This document shows positions 7,580 through 17,239 of a DNA stretch of 41,910 bases, in pieces. The number at the start of each line of letters is the position of its first letter. The stretch's first letter is position 1. The stretch is from the NCBI GenBank assembly GCA_024398105.1, contig JAKSJP010000022.1:1-41910 (forward strand), in the 5' to 3' direction. The stretch is from Bacteroidales bacterium (GTDB taxonomy: Bacteria > Bacteroidota > Bacteroidia > Bacteroidales > UBA932). Both the position numbers and the translations under genes were made by a program. The notes below the pieces were generated by a model that searched no databases, was not told the DNA's origin, and was given only the letters and a program-made list of their open reading frames with translations.

Positions 7580-8068
7580 CTAGATATATACGAAGATATA
7601 GTAGAGCATCAGTCCCGAAGCGATCAGCTTTATCCCAGTGCCGCACAGGAAGCCCAGGAAGGCTCCGAATGCGGACGTGACCGAAGATACAGGATCCTTG
7701 CCCGCGAACACTATCTCAGCCAGGAAGGCGCCTATGAGCGATCCGAGTATGATTCCTACCGGAGGTATGAACATGCCCGCGAAAAGCCCGATTATGGCTC
7801 CTCTTCCCGCATACTTGCTGCCTCCTGTCAGCTTGGTGAACATTCCCGGCACCACATAGTCCAAGACCGTCACGACAGCCGTCACAAGCAGCCAGACAAT
7901 CAGGAAAAACGTCGTCATCGCCTCGCCGTCGCCGTTCGTACCGCCGGCAAGATATGCCAGCAGCAGGCCCAGCCATCCCATAGGAGGGCCGGGAAGTCCC
8001 GGGACTACACTGCCGACAATGCCGACAACGCCCAGGACTATCGCAGCGACTATGAGTAACGTGTCCAT
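7580..8068 (-). CDS. DUF456 family membrane protein
   Basis: 162 aa, with four to five hydrophobic segments: 4-24 (LLIVAAIVLGVVGIVGSVVPG), 32-42, 52-74, 89-115 and 133-157. The pattern VVPGLPGPPMGWLGLLLAY near the N-terminus and the glycine-rich GxxxG-like helices (IIGLFAGMFIPPVGIILGSLIGAFLAE) are typical of DUF456. The function is unknown. The start ATG (complement of 8066-8068) lies in the repeated word GGTACCATGG on the minus strand (8065-8074). It is 24 bp downstream of the aminopeptidase P gene on the same strand, so it may be its operon partner. Its 3' end faces the inverted-repeat element. Confidence 0.85.
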   Translation of the reverse strand: MDTLLIVAAIVLGVVGIVGSVVPGLPGPPMGWLGLLLAYLAGGTNGDGEAMTTFFLIVWLLVTAVVTVLDYVVPGMFTKLTGGSKYAGRGAIIGLFAGMFIPPVGIILGSLIGAFLAEIVFAGKDPVSSVTSAFGAFLGFLCGTGIKLIASGLMLYYIFVYI

Positions 8069-8092
8069 GGTACCCTGTCCTTAAGTCCGGTC

Positions 8093-9499
8093 CTACGCTT
8101 CTGCGGCCTTGGCCATAGCGGCCTCGACATCGTCAGGAGTGATAGGCAGACGGTCCGCTCCGGTACGGCGGGCGCCTGTCTCTGTCACGAGCACGTCGTC
8201 CTCGAGACGGATTCCACCGAAGTCGTAATAGCTCTCGAGCTTCTCGAAATTGACGAAACCCTTGCCTGTACCTTCCTTCTTCCAGAGCTCGATGAGAGCA
8301 GGGATGAAATAGATGCCCGGCTCGTCAGTGATGACATGGCCAGGAACAAGCTTTCTAGCCATTCTGAGGCTTCCGAGACCAAGCTGCTTAGCTCGGGTCT
8401 GGTCAGGGTCGTAACCTACCAGATTCTCGCCCAGATCCTCCATGTCATGGACATCCATACCCATGTTGTGGCCAAGTCCGTGTGGCTGGAAGAGTCCGGC
8501 TACGCCCTCACTAACCATGGTATCGAGATCGCCGCTGACAAGTCCGAGGGCAGAAAGGCCTTCGAGCATCTTGCGGGCGGTCGCGAGATGGACCTCACGG
8601 TAGGTGATGCCCGGACGGACAAGCGAGAACGCAAGTTCGTTGCAGTCGCATACGATCTGGTAGATCTCGCGCTGCCTGGTAGTGAACTTGCCTGAAGTAG
8701 GATATGTCCTGGTGAAGTCTGATGCATAGTGCATGTTGTTCTCGGCACCCGCATCGATCACCATCAGCTTGCCCGGCTCGATGATCTTGTCATGGAGATG
8801 GTTGTGGAGGGTCTCGCCGTGCTGGGTAAGGATGGTAGGGAAAGAAGGTCCCCATCCCTTGCTCATCGTCAGGCCTTCCATCTTGCCGACGATCTCCTGC
8901 TCAACGATTCCGACCTTGATGCTGTCACGGGCGACTGAATGCATCTCATATCCGATTCCGCATGCATGGTCGATCTGCTCGATCTCGCACGCCTCCTTGA
9001 TAAGACGCATCGAGATCACTGCCTTCACGAGAGTCTCGGAAGGCTCCATGCCACCTGTAAGCTGCGCAAGCTTCATTGTATTGTAGTACCTCGAAGGCGG
9101 GAGGAAATGGACCTTACGGCCTGCGGCTACAGCGGCTGCGACGACCTGGTCCATGGTACCGTAAGGAGCTGAACTGCCCACTCCGACCGCCTCGGCCTTG
9201 CTCTGGACCGACGGCTGAGGGCCCATCCAGATGATGTCGCCGATCTCGACGTCGTCTGCGAAGATAGTCGTACTGTCCTCATCGAGATCGATCACTGCGC
9301 CGTAGCGAGGATCGTCGATTCCGAAATAATAGAGCCAGGAGCTGTCCTGACGCCACTTGTAGCAGTTGTCCTTATACTGTGCAGGAGCCTCGACGTTTCC
9401 TACGAAAAGTACGATTCCCCTCTGTCCCTCAGGAAGGGCCTGTGCCATCTTCCCTACGAGAGTCTCACGTCTTCTGATATATGTTTCCTTGCTGAACAT
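8093..9499 (-). CDS. pepP: Aminopeptidase P family (Xaa-Pro aminopeptidase, M24B)
   Basis: 468 aa, cytosolic dinuclear-metal peptidase that removes an N-terminal residue preceding proline. All five expected metal ligands can be read: D249 (VIDAGAE), D261 (SDFTRT), H344 (HGLGH), E393 (TDEPGIYF) and E433 (IRLEDD). An N-terminal creatinase-type domain occupies about residues 1-170. There is no signal peptide. A TATATTTG box (minus strand, 9522-9529) precedes the start. The gene carries a sense copy of the GGTACCATGG word at 9151-9160, encoding Gly-Thr-Met-Asp. Confidence 0.94.
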   Translation of the reverse strand: MFSKETYIRRRETLVGKMAQALPEGQRGIVLFVGNVEAPAQYKDNCYKWRQDSSWLYYFGIDDPRYGAVIDLDEDSTTIFADDVEIGDIIWMGPQPSVQSKAEAVGVGSSAPYGTMDQVVAAAVAAGRKVHFLPPSRYYNTMKLAQLTGGMEPSETLVKAVISMRLIKEACEIEQIDHACGIGYEMHSVARDSIKVGIVEQEIVGKMEGLTMSKGWGPSFPTILTQHGETLHNHLHDKIIEPGKLMVIDAGAENNMHYASDFTRTYPTSGKFTTRQREIYQIVCDCNELAFSLVRPGITYREVHLATARKMLEGLSALGLVSGDLDTMVSEGVAGLFQPHGLGHNMGMDVHDMEDLGENLVGYDPDQTRAKQLGLGSLRMARKLVPGHVITDEPGIYFIPALIELWKKEGTGKGFVNFEKLESYYDFGGIRLEDDVLVTETGARRTGADRLPITPDDVEAAMAKAAEA

Positions 9500-9521
9500 A
9501 GCTTTGAATTTTGGTTATTCC

Positions 9522-9529
9522 CAAATATA
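9522..9529 (-). promoter_or_regulatory. -7 box of the pepP promoter
   Basis: Minus-strand TATATTTG fits TAnnTTTG and lies 22 bases upstream of the pepP start codon. No clear TTG is found 19 bases further upstream, so only the -7 element is supported. It sits just past the terminator of the ribosomal cluster. Confidence 0.5.
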
Positions 9530-9540
9530 CGGAATTGTAT

Positions 9541-9574
9541 ATAAAAAAGAAACCGGCCGGATGTCCGGTCGGTT
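9541..9574 (-). terminator. Rho-independent terminator at the end of the spc-alpha ribosomal cluster
   Basis: On the minus strand, stem AACCGACCGG / CCGGCCGGTT (9551-9574, one G-T type mispair, loop ACAT) is followed by TCTTTTTTAT. It lies 23 bases after the rplQ stop and ends the 22-gene transcript. Confidence 0.9.
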
Positions 9575-9596
9575 ATCTTTTGCTGTGAGTGCTATA

Positions 9597-10064
9597 TTAC
9601 TCAGCTGCTGGAGCCTCTGCTGCTGGAGCAGCCTCCTCAGCCTTCTTTGCACGGCTACGACGGGTTGTAGACTTCTTAGCCTTAGGAGCTGAAGCAAGTG
9701 CTGCCTCGTTGAAATCTACGAACTCGATGAGTGCCATCTCAGCTGCGTCGCCCTGACGGAAACCGGTGTGGAGGATACGGAGGTATCCACCTGGACGGTC
9801 AGCGATCTTAGGAGCGATTGTACGGAAAAGCTCTGCAGTTGCGTTCTTGTCCTTGAGATAGCTGAAAACGACACGACGTGAGTGAGTTGTGTCCTCCTTA
9901 GACTTGGTGCAGAGTGGCTCAACAAAAGTCTTGAGGGCCTTAGCCTTTGCGACTGTTGTGTTGATTCTCTTATTGAGGATAAGAGATGAAGCCATGTTAG
10001 AGAGGAGAGCCTTGCGGTGACCGCTCTTGCGACCAAGGTGATTGATTGCTTTATTGTGCCTCAT
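9597..10064 (-). CDS. rplQ: 50S ribosomal protein L17
   Basis: 155 aa. Starts [24 protein letters not shown], the classic L17 N-terminus; the body to about residue 115 is the conserved domain ([19 protein letters not shown]). Beyond it is an alanine/lysine-rich tail ([23 protein letters not shown]) of about 30 residues not needed for the fold but usual in Bacteroidetes. It is the last gene of the cluster, 3 bp after rpoA, before the terminator. Confidence 0.97.
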   Translation of the reverse strand: MRHNKAINHLGRKSGHRKALLSNMASSLILNKRINTTVAKAKALKTFVEPLCTKSKEDTTHSRRVVFSYLKDKNATAELFRTIAPKIADRPGGYLRILHTGFRQGDAAEMALIEFVDFNEAALASAPKAKKSTTRRSRAKKAEEAAPAAEAPAAE

Positions 10065-10067
10065 GGT

Positions 10068-11078
10068 TTATACGTTGATCTTTTTCTTTGGTTCAATATT
10101 GTACTTCCTGACATCCATGCCGAATGAGAGCTTCATCTTCTCTACGAGGATATCGATTTCGTTGAGTGACTTCCTACCGAAGTTGCGGAACTTCATGAGC
10201 TCTGCCCTTGAGTAAGATACGAGGTCAGCGAATGTGTCGATGTCTGCAGCCTTGAGACAGTTGTATGCTCTCACTGAGAGACCCATGTCTGAAAGCTTTG
10301 TATTGAGAAGATGCCTCATGCGGAGTGCATCCTCGTCAAGTGGCTTGTCGCCTGATCCCTCAGTTGACTCGAGAGTGATCTTCTTGTCATCTGTGAAGAG
10401 GCGGAAGTGGTAGATAAGGATGTTAGCTGCCTCCTGGAGAGCCGCATTAGGAGAGATAGAGCCATCTGTCTCGATCTCAAGAATGAGCTTCTCGTAGTCG
10501 GTCTTCTGCTCAACTCGCCAGTTCTCCACTGTCCAGTTCACCTTGCGGATAGGAGTGTAGATAGCATCTACCGGAATGGTTCCGATAGGTGTGTTCTCAT
10601 CTCTCTCCTCCTCAGCCGGTACGAAGCCGCGGCCCTTGGTGATGACGATAGAGATCTCGAGCTTTACAGAAGGCTCAAGTGTGCAGATGTGCAGCTGTGG
10701 ATTCAACACCTTGAAAGAAGACAATCCCTTTGAGATATCCTCTGCGGTAAACTCCTGCTTACCGCTAATAGTGATGTTTGCTGTCTCGGTATCAACAGAA
10801 TCAACAGTTCTCTTAAGTCTTACCTGCTTGAGGTTGAGAATGATATCCTGCATACCCTCGATGACTCCAGGGATAGTTGCGAACTCCTGGTCCACACCTG
10901 AAATCTTGATCGAGCTGATAGCAAAACCTTCCAGAGAAGACAAGAGGATGCGACGAAGAGCATTGCCGATAGTCTGACCGTATCCAGGCTCAAGTGGCCT
11001 GAATTCGAAACGGCCGAGAGTCTCGGTGCTTTCGAGCATGATTACCTTATCTGGTTTCTGAAATGCTAAGATTGCCAT
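10068..11078 (-). CDS. rpoA: RNA polymerase alpha subunit
   Basis: 336 aa. The N-terminal dimerisation and assembly domain (about 1-230) carries [26 protein letters not shown]; the C-terminal domain (about 255-320) carries the helix-hairpin-helix region [12 protein letters not shown]-type, here [24 protein letters not shown] and [13 protein letters not shown]. It is placed between rpsD and rplQ, as in most bacteria. Bacteroidetes alpha partners with the unusual primary sigma that recognises the TAnnTTTG promoters seen here. Confidence 0.98.
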   Translation of the reverse strand: MAILAFQKPDKVIMLESTETLGRFEFRPLEPGYGQTIGNALRRILLSSLEGFAISSIKISGVDQEFATIPGVIEGMQDIILNLKQVRLKRTVDSVDTETANITISGKQEFTAEDISKGLSSFKVLNPQLHICTLEPSVKLEISIVITKGRGFVPAEEERDENTPIGTIPVDAIYTPIRKVNWTVENWRVEQKTDYEKLILEIETDGSISPNAALQEAANILIYHFRLFTDDKKITLESTEGSGDKPLDEDALRMRHLLNTKLSDMGLSVRAYNCLKAADIDTFADLVSYSRAELMKFRNFGRKSLNEIDILVEKMKLSFGMDVRKYNIEPKKKINV

Positions 11079-11103
11079 ATTAAAACTTTTTTGGTGTTAA
11101 TTA

Positions 11104-11709
11104 TTACTTAGAGTAGAGGTCGACGATGAGCTGCTCGTTGATGTTCTCAGGAATCTCAGTTCTAGCTGGGACGTTGAGGAACTTACCTGTGAGTGTCTTA
11201 GCGTCAAACTCGAGCCATGAATACTTCGCTGCTGCTGCAACGCTGCTCTGGATAACCTCGAGGCTCTTTGATCTCTCTCTTACAGCAACAACGTCACCCT
11301 GCTTTACATGACATGATGGGATGTTGCAAACCTCACCGTTGAGGGTGATGTGCTTGTGAAGAACGAGCTGACGTGCAGCTGCTCTTGTAGGAGCGATACC
11401 AAGACGATAAACTACGTTGTCAAGTCTAGACTCGAGGAGAACGAGGAGGTTCTCACCCTTCTGACCTGCCATACGAGAGGCCTTGTTGTAGGTGTTACGG
11501 AACTGACGCTCGAGTACACCATACATATATTTAACTTTCTGCTTCTCCTTGAGCTGAGTACCATACTCAGTTGACTTGCGGCCACGCTTGCGAGCTGCAC
11601 CATGCTGTCCTGGAGGATAATTTCTCTTCTCGAAGTCCTTGTCAGCACCGAAAATAGGCTCGCCGAACTTACGTGCGATCTTTGTACTTGGTCCAGTATA
11701 TCTTGCCAT
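11104..11709 (-). CDS. rpsD: 30S ribosomal protein S4
   Basis: 201 aa. N-terminus [21 protein letters not shown] and the S4 RNA-binding domain in the centre ([35 protein letters not shown]). S4 nucleates 16S 5'-domain assembly. The N-terminal zinc-type cysteines of some S4 proteins are absent, as is usual in this phylum. Spaced 25 bp from rpoA. Confidence 0.98.
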   Translation of the reverse strand: MARYTGPSTKIARKFGEPIFGADKDFEKRNYPPGQHGAARKRGRKSTEYGTQLKEKQKVKYMYGVLERQFRNTYNKASRMAGQKGENLLVLLESRLDNVVYRLGIAPTRAAARQLVLHKHITLNGEVCNIPSCHVKQGDVVAVRERSKSLEVIQSSVAAAAKYSWLEFDAKTLTGKFLNVPARTEIPENINEQLIVDLYSK

Positions 11710-11735
11710 AGTAACTGTTCTTTAAAAACCCTTAA

Positions 11736-12125
11736 TTAAACTTTACGACGGCCTTTTGGTCTGCAACCGTTGTGTGGCATTGGAGTCACGTCGATGATCT
11801 CGGTGACCTCGATACCTGCATTGTTGATAGTTCTGATAGCTGACTCACGTCCAGCACCAGGACCCTTTACGTAAACCTTTACCTTGCGGAGGCCTGCGTC
11901 AAAAGCTGTCTTTGAAGCATCTTCTGCTGCCATCTGAGCTGCGTATGGAGTGTTCTTCTTAGAACCTCTGAAACCGCACTTACCTGCTGAAGACCAGCTG
12001 ATAACCTGGCCCACGTTGTTGGTGAGAGCAACGATGACATTGTTGAAGGTTGATGAAATATGAGCCTGACCTGCTGCTTCAACCTTAACGACTCTCTTTT
12101 TTGTTGTTGTAGTCTTCTTTGCCAT
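11736..12125 (-). CDS. rpsK: 30S ribosomal protein S11
   Basis: 129 aa. Small-subunit platform protein. The conserved stretch is [16 protein letters not shown], followed by [17 protein letters not shown] and the C-terminus [19 protein letters not shown] lysine/threonine-rich head ([15 protein letters not shown]) precedes it. 26 bp before rpsD. Confidence 0.98.
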   Translation of the reverse strand: MAKKTTTTKKRVVKVEAAGQAHISSTFNNVIVALTNNVGQVISWSSAGKCGFRGSKKNTPYAAQMAAEDASKTAFDAGLRKVKVYVKGPGAGRESAIRTINNAGIEVTEIIDVTPMPHNGCRPKGRRKV

Positions 12126-12135
12126 AATTCATCGA

Positions 12136-12513
12136 TTATTTGGTTGCCTTCTTCTTGTTAGCAACAGTCTTCTTCTTTCCCTTTCTTGTACGGGCGTTGT
12201 TCTTTGTGCTCTGGCCACGTACTGGGAGACCGATACGGTGACGGATTCCTCTGTAGCAGCCGATGTCCATGAGACGCTTGATGTTCATCTGGACAGCTGA
12301 ACGAAGTTCACCCTCGATCTTGTACTCGTTAGCGATGACTGCACGGATCTTAGCGATCTGATCGTCATCCCACTCGTTTACTTTGATGGAATAGTCGATT
12401 CCGCAGTCGTCAAGGATCTTCTTTGCAGACTGGCGGCCGATTCCGAAGATATAGGTAAGACCTATAACTCCCTGCTTGTTGTTCGGTAAATCAACACCGG
12501 CGATTCTTGCCAT
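12136..12513 (-). CDS. rpsM: 30S ribosomal protein S13
   Basis: 125 aa. [26 protein letters not shown] is the standard head; the helix-two-turn-helix segment and basic tail [28 protein letters not shown] contact 16S rRNA and the subunit bridge. 10 bp before rpsK. Confidence 0.98.
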   Translation of the reverse strand: MARIAGVDLPNNKQGVIGLTYIFGIGRQSAKKILDDCGIDYSIKVNEWDDDQIAKIRAVIANEYKIEGELRSAVQMNIKRLMDIGCYRGIRHRIGLPVRGQSTKNNARTRKGKKKTVANKKKATK

Positions 12514-12569
12514 ATTCTATTTCTATTTTTTGTTTTTACCAGTTATTATCCCGGATTATCCGGAAGCTA

Positions 12570-12686
12570 TTATCCCTGACGCATCTTGAACTTAGGGTTC
12601 TTCTTGCAGATCACATAAAGCTTACCTTTACGTCTTACGATCTTGCAATCTTCGCTGCGCTTCTTGATGGATGTCTTTACTTTCAT
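12570..12686 (-). CDS. rpmJ: 50S ribosomal protein L36
   Basis: 38 aa, read directly from the minus strand: it begins [20 protein letters not shown] and ends NPKFKMRQG, the L36 pattern. Zinc-binding L36 uses C11, C14, C27 and H33; here C14 and C27 remain but positions 11 and 33 are Ser and Phe, so the zinc site is half lost. Lies between infA and rpsM as expected. Confidence 0.96.
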   Translation of the reverse strand: MKVKTSIKKRSEDCKIVRRKGKLYVICKKNPKFKMRQG

Positions 12687-12699
12687 AAGGCTGAAAAAT

Positions 12700-12918
12700 T
12701 TATTTGTATCTGAAGGATATTCTTCCTTTGCTTAAATCATAAGGTGACATCTCAACTCTCACTTTGTCACCGAGGAGAATGTGGATGAAATTCTGTCTCA
12801 TCTTCCCGGATATATGGGCAAGAATTACGTGTCCGTTTTCCAACTCTACCTTGAACATTGCGTTAGGGAGAGTCTCGACGATCACTCCGTCCTGCTCAAT
12901 AGCTGTCTGTTTTGACAT
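12700..12918 (-). CDS. infA: Translation initiation factor IF-1
   Basis: 72 aa, full length for IF-1. S1-type OB fold: [36 protein letters not shown] and the C-terminal [15 protein letters not shown]. It binds the ribosomal A site during initiation. 12 bp after map and 13 bp before rpmJ. Confidence 0.98.
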   Translation of the reverse strand: MSKQTAIEQDGVIVETLPNAMFKVELENGHVILAHISGKMRQNFIHILLGDKVRVEMSPYDLSKGRISFRYK

Positions 12919-12930
12919 TGAAATATCTCT

Positions 12931-13710
12931 TTAAAATTTAAAATTACATTCCTTCTCGATATAATCGAAGGTCGATAGCTGCTCAGCTTTACCGTGACGG
13001 ACAACAACCGTAAGCTCGAAATGTGCAGAGTTCCTGTGATCAGCTGTGTGTACCGCCCAACCATTTTTAGCTAGATACACACCGCGGGTTCCCGCATTGA
13101 TCATCGGCTCGATACATATTGTCATTCCGCTGACGAGCTTTGGCCCGTGACCCTGCTTTCCGTAGTTCGGAACGCCTGGGTTCTCGTGCATGTCACGTCC
13201 GATTCCATGTCCCTCGAGTTCTCTCACGACACTGAATCCGAATGACTCGGCATACGACTGCACCGCGTGTCCTATGTCTCCGATCCTGTTGCCTGCAACA
13301 GCCGCTGCGATGCCCTCATACAATGATGCCTTAGTTACCTGAAGGAGCTTCATGGTCTCAGCAGACACTTCCCCGACCGGGAAAGTGTAAGCTGAATCAC
13401 CATTATATCCTTTGTACTTCGTTCCAAGGTCGACAGAGATGATGTCTCCTTCCTTGAGGACGTAGTCTGACGGAAAACCGTGGACTACGGTATCATTGAC
13501 TGAAGCACAGATGGCTGCTGGGTAGCCCTCATAATTCAAGAAGTTAGGGATTGCTCCGTGGTCTCGGATAAAGGTCTCAGCCACTCTATTCAACTCATTC
13601 GTTGTCACACCTGGAGCGACTGCTTTGCCGACCTCTGCCAACGCTCTTGACGTCAGCTCACCGTTGATTCGCATCAACTCAATCTCTTCTTCTGTCTTTG
13701 GGCGGACCAT
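12931..13710 (-). CDS. map: Methionine aminopeptidase, type I
   Basis: 259 aa, M24A family; removes N-terminal Met from nascent proteins. Dinuclear-metal ligands occur in VDLGTKYKGYNGDSAYTF (two aspartates), the EGHGIGRDMHE histidine, CIEPMIN and HFELTVVV (two glutamates). N-terminus MVRPKTEEEIELMRINGELTSRAL is standard. It sits between secY and infA, the common Gram-negative and Bacteroidetes order. Confidence 0.97.
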   Translation of the reverse strand: MVRPKTEEEIELMRINGELTSRALAEVGKAVAPGVTTNELNRVAETFIRDHGAIPNFLNYEGYPAAICASVNDTVVHGFPSDYVLKEGDIISVDLGTKYKGYNGDSAYTFPVGEVSAETMKLLQVTKASLYEGIAAAVAGNRIGDIGHAVQSYAESFGFSVVRELEGHGIGRDMHENPGVPNYGKQGHGPKLVSGMTICIEPMINAGTRGVYLAKNGWAVHTADHRNSAHFELTVVVRHGKAEQLSTFDYIEKECNFKF

Positions 13711-13730
13711 CTTCCTTTAATTATCTATAA

Positions 13731-15068
13731 TTACATTCCAGAGCGGCCTGTCAGACGTCCGGTCTTCATGAGACCGTCATAGTGACGCATGAGCAGATAG
13801 CTCTCGATCTGCTGGAGTGTGTCAAGTACTACACCCACAAGGATCAACAGTGATGTACCACCGTAGAAGCTTGCAAACTGGTTGCTGACGCCGAATACCA
13901 TTGCGATAGCCGGAAGGATCGCGATGATTGCGAGGAAGAATGAACCAGGGAGGGTTACCTTTGACATGATTGAGTCAAGGTAGTTCACTGTCATCTTACC
14001 AGGCTTTACTCCAGGTATGAAACCGCCGTTCTTCTTCATATCCTCTGCCATCATAGTAGGGTTTACTGTAACAGCAGTATAGAAATATGTGAAGGCCATG
14101 ACGAAAAATCCGAAGATGAGGTTATACCAGAAACCGGTATAGTTGCCAAGAGTAGCAGCAAGTCCTCTGGTAGCATCCCACTTAGAGAAGATGAGCGGGA
14201 AGAGCATCAGCGCCTGAGCGAAGATGATAGGCATAACGCCTGCCGCATTTATCTTGAGAGGAATGTACTGACGGACTCCGCCGTACTGACGGTTACCTAC
14301 AATTCTCTTTGCGTACTGTACAGGAACTCTCCTGACACCCTGGACGAGTGCGATAGCAGCAACAAAGACGAAGAAGAGGACAACTAACTCGACAATCAGG
14401 AGAAGGAGACCACCGTTTGTGGTAGAAAGCTTCTCGCCGACCTCAGCGATAAGAGCGAATGGGAGACGTGCTACGATACCGATCATGATGATCAGGGAGA
14501 TACCGTTACCGATACCTCTGTCGGTAATACGCTCACCAAGCCACATTACGAACATTGAACCAGCCATAAGGATCATGGTTGAGACAAGGTTGTAAGCGAA
14601 GTTGCTCCAGCCGAGCTGGTTAACTGCGATGAATGCCTGTCCAGGGATCTGGTTGTGGATCTGTGCCATGTAAGCAGGGCACTGGATCGCGAGGATCGCG
14701 ATGGTCAGGTATCTGGTCAGCTGATTCATCTTCCTGCGGCCGCTCTCTCCTTCCATCTGGAGCTTCCTGAAGTAAGGAACGAACATGCCGAGAAGCTGAA
14801 TCACGATGGATGCCGAGATGTACGGCATCACACCCAGTGCAAAAATCGAAGCGTTACCGAACGCACCACCCGAGAACATGTTGAGGAGGCCTACGAGACC
14901 TTCCTGTGAAGTACTCTGGAGCTTAGCGAGGGAAGTTGCATCGATGCCCGGAAGCACGATGAAACATCCCAGACGGTAAACGAGTATCAGAAGGAAGGTA
15001 TACACCAACCTGGTCTTCAACTCTTCGATCTTGAAGATGTTTTTGATTGTCTCGATAAACTTCTTCAT
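13731..15068 (-). CDS. secY: Protein translocase subunit SecY
   Basis: 445 aa integral membrane channel of the Sec translocon, with ten hydrophobic helices. N-terminal FIETIKNIFKIEELKTRLVYTFLLILVYRLG and the plug/TM2 region GGAFGNASIFALGVMPYISASIVIQLL are diagnostic; FFYTAVTVNP-type loops follow (here TYFYTAVTVNPTMMAEDMKKNGGFIPGVKPGK). Lies 12 bp after rplO and 20 bp before map. Confidence 0.98.
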   Translation of the reverse strand: MKKFIETIKNIFKIEELKTRLVYTFLLILVYRLGCFIVLPGIDATSLAKLQSTSQEGLVGLLNMFSGGAFGNASIFALGVMPYISASIVIQLLGMFVPYFRKLQMEGESGRRKMNQLTRYLTIAILAIQCPAYMAQIHNQIPGQAFIAVNQLGWSNFAYNLVSTMILMAGSMFVMWLGERITDRGIGNGISLIIMIGIVARLPFALIAEVGEKLSTTNGGLLLLIVELVVLFFVFVAAIALVQGVRRVPVQYAKRIVGNRQYGGVRQYIPLKINAAGVMPIIFAQALMLFPLIFSKWDATRGLAATLGNYTGFWYNLIFGFFVMAFTYFYTAVTVNPTMMAEDMKKNGGFIPGVKPGKMTVNYLDSIMSKVTLPGSFFLAIIAILPAIAMVFGVSNQFASFYGGTSLLILVGVVLDTLQQIESYLLMRHYDGLMKTGRLTGRSGM

Positions 15069-15080
15069 TATCTAACAAAA

Positions 15081-15536
15081 TTACTCTTCAACGATTGTTG
15101 CAGAACCACCAGCAGCCTCGATCTTAGCGATAGCAGACTTTGAGAATGCATCAGCAGAAACCTCAAGCTTAGCGGTAAGCTCACCGTTACCAAGAACCTT
15201 TACGAGGTCCTTAGGAGATGCGAGACCTGCCTCTACGAGGAGATCGATAGTGATGGTTGTAATTCCTGTTGCATCAGCGAGTGCCTGGAGATCAGACACG
15301 TTTACTGGATGGAACTCTACACGTGTAGGGTTCTTGAAACCGAACTTAGGAAGACGACGCTGGATAGGCATCTGACCACCCTCGAAACCGATCTTGTGCT
15401 CGTAACCGGCGCGTGCCTGAGCACCCTTGGTACCACGGGTAGCGGTGCCACCTTTACCAGAACCCTGGCCACGGCCAAGTCTCTTCTTAGCATTTTTTAC
15501 AGAACCCTCTGCAGGGGTGAGATTATGCAAATTCAT
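15081..15536 (-). CDS. rplO: 50S ribosomal protein L15
   Basis: 151 aa from the ATG at 15536 (MNLHNLTPAEGSVKNAKKRLGRGQGSG), the standard L15 N-terminus. The frame remains open for ten more codons to 15566, but that longer form would overlap the end of rpmD and is rejected. Glycine-rich RNA-binding head, then the globular domain (ITIDLLVEAGLASPKDLVKVLGNGEL). 13 bp after rpmD. Confidence 0.97.
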   Translation of the reverse strand: MNLHNLTPAEGSVKNAKKRLGRGQGSGKGGTATRGTKGAQARAGYEHKIGFEGGQMPIQRRLPKFGFKNPTRVEFHPVNVSDLQALADATGITTITIDLLVEAGLASPKDLVKVLGNGELTAKLEVSADAFSKSAIAKIEAAGGSATIVEE

Positions 15537-15549
15537 CTTTAAATCCTCC

Positions 15550-15732
15550 TTAGTTAATTTCTTCAACTTCTACGAGGTGACGAACCTTCTCAAGCATACC
15601 TGTTGTTACAGGATTCTTTTCCACCTCTACGGTCTGATGCATACGGTGGATGCCAAGTGAAAGAAGGTTAGCCTTCTGACGCTTTGTCTCACCATTCTTG
15701 CTGATGACCTGTGTAATCTTATATTTTGCCAT
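15550..15732 (-). CDS. rpmD: 50S ribosomal protein L30
   Basis: 60 aa. MAKYKITQVISKNGETKRQKANLLSLGIHRMHQTVEVEKNP is the L30 pattern (KxxLxxLGLxxxxxxV). 17 bp after rpsE, 13 bp before rplO. Confidence 0.96.
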   Translation of the reverse strand: MAKYKITQVISKNGETKRQKANLLSLGIHRMHQTVEVEKNPVTTGMLEKVRHLVEVEEIN

Positions 15733-15749
15733 AATTGTGTCCTCCTCTG

Positions 15750-16268
15750 TTAGCCGTTAAATACCTTTGACATAGGAACACCACGTACGCCAGCTACAGT
15801 GTAGGCATCTCTCATCTCTGTGAGAGCCTCAACAGTTGCCTTTACGAGGTTGTGAGGGTTTGACGAGCCCTTTGACTTAGCGAGGACGTTCTGAACACCT
15901 ACTGACTCGAACACAGCACGCATCGCACCACCAGCCTTTACACCGGTACCAGGAGCAGCTGGCTTCATGAATACTTCAGCGCCACCGAACTTTGCAACCT
16001 GCTCGTGAGGGATAGTCTTGTTGATGACAGGAATCTTTACGAGATTCTTCTTTGCGTCCTCAACACCCTTCTGGATAGCAACGGTAACTTCGTTTGCCTT
16101 ACCGAGACCATAGCCTACTACGCCATTCTCGTCACCGACAACTACGATAGCTGCGAAACGGAAGTGACGACCACCCTTGGTAACCTTGGTTACTCTGTTG
16201 ATGGCTACAAGTCTGTCCTTGAGCTCAAGGTCAGATGTCTTTACTCTTTTAACATTTGTATTTGCCAT
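15750..16268 (-). CDS. rpsE: 30S ribosomal protein S5
   Basis: 172 aa. The N-terminal dsRNA-like domain carries [33 protein letters not shown] and [17 protein letters not shown]; the C-terminal domain carries [23 protein letters not shown]5 sits at the mRNA entry site. 11 bp after rplR. Confidence 0.98.
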   Translation of the reverse strand: MANTNVKRVKTSDLELKDRLVAINRVTKVTKGGRHFRFAAIVVVGDENGVVGYGLGKANEVTVAIQKGVEDAKKNLVKIPVINKTIPHEQVAKFGGAEVFMKPAAPGTGVKAGGAMRAVFESVGVQNVLAKSKGSSNPHNLVKATVEALTEMRDAYTVAGVRGVPMSKVFNG

Positions 16269-16279
16269 AGTCCTTATTT

Positions 16280-16642
16280 TTAGAATTTAAGACCGCCTTC
16301 GCGTGCAGCGTCAGCCAAACTCTGTACTCTACCATGATAAAGGTAACCACCACGGTCGAAAGCGACCTCTGAGATACCCTTTGCAAGCGCACGCTCTGCG
16401 ATAGCCTTACCTACGATTGCAGCAGCCTCCTTGCCAGACTTGCCCTTGCACTCTGCAGCGAGGATCTTGTCATTGGATGCAGCAGCAACGAGGGTTGCAC
16501 CCTGCTTGTCGTCGATAACCTGAACGTAGATCTGCTTGTTGCTTCTGAAGACAACGAGACGTGGTCTCTCAGCGGTTCCGTTGACATGCTTGCGGATTCT
16601 GTAGTGAATCCTTCTTCTTCTTTCTATTTTTGTCAATGCCAT
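16280..16642 (-). CDS. rplR: 50S ribosomal protein L18
   Basis: 120 aa; binds 5S r[41 protein letters not shown] and the C-terminal [28 protein letters not shown] are diagnostic. 15 bp after rplF. Confidence 0.98.
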   Translation of the reverse strand: MALTKIERRRRIHYRIRKHVNGTAERPRLVVFRSNKQIYVQVIDDKQGATLVAAASNDKILAAECKGKSGKEAAAIVGKAIAERALAKGISEVAFDRGGYLYHGRVQSLADAAREGGLKF

Positions 16643-16657
16643 AATCTATTCCTCCTA

Positions 16658-17218
16658 TTACTTAGCAGAAGCTGTCTTACCAGCCTTACGACGAAGCTGT
16701 TCACCAACGAATCTGATACCCTTGCCCTTGTATGGCTCTGGCTTACGGAGTGAACGGATCTTAGCTGCAACCTGTCCGATGAGCTGCTTGTCTGAGCTCT
16801 TGAGGATAAGTACAGGGTTCTCACCCTTCTTAACCTGAGCAGCCTCAGCCTTTACCTCCTCAGGAAGGAGAAGCTGGATGTCATGTGAGTAACCGAGTGC
16901 GAATGTGAGGAGCTGGCCCTGGACATCTACGCGGTAACCTACACCGACGAGTTCCTGCTTTACTGTGTATCCTTCTGAGACACCCACAACCATGTTGTTT
17001 ACGAGTGCGCGGTAGAGACCGTGCATAGAACGATGTCTTGGGAGGTCTGATGGACGTGTGAACTTAATTGTGTTATCCTCGACGGTGACGGTGATGTCTG
17101 CATCTACCTTCTGTGAAAGCTCACCGAGAGGTCCTTTAACCTTAACGACGTTGCCAGGGAGAAGCTCTACGCTCACCTTGTCCGGAAGGTTTACGGGTAA
17201 TTTACCAATTCTTGACAT
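16658..17218 (-). CDS. rplF: 50S ribosomal protein L6
   Basis: 186 aa, two L6 repeats. MSRIGKLPVNLPDKVSVELLPGNVVKVKGPLGELSQ at the N-terminus and KPEPYKGKGIRFVGEQLRRKAGKTASAK at the C-terminus. Located at the base of the stalk near the GTPase centre. 21 bp after rpsH. Confidence 0.98.
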   Translation of the reverse strand: MSRIGKLPVNLPDKVSVELLPGNVVKVKGPLGELSQKVDADITVTVEDNTIKFTRPSDLPRHRSMHGLYRALVNNMVVGVSEGYTVKQELVGVGYRVDVQGQLLTFALGYSHDIQLLLPEEVKAEAAQVKKGENPVLILKSSDKQLIGQVAAKIRSLRKPEPYKGKGIRFVGEQLRRKAGKTASAK

Positions 17219-17239
17219 ACTTGTGTCTTGTGATTTAGA

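Noticed and set aside
7289-8059. Open frames across the inverted-repeat element (also 26579-26779)
   Set aside because: They translate the repeat and the antisense of DUF456. The shared peptide reflects shared repeat DNA, not a protein.
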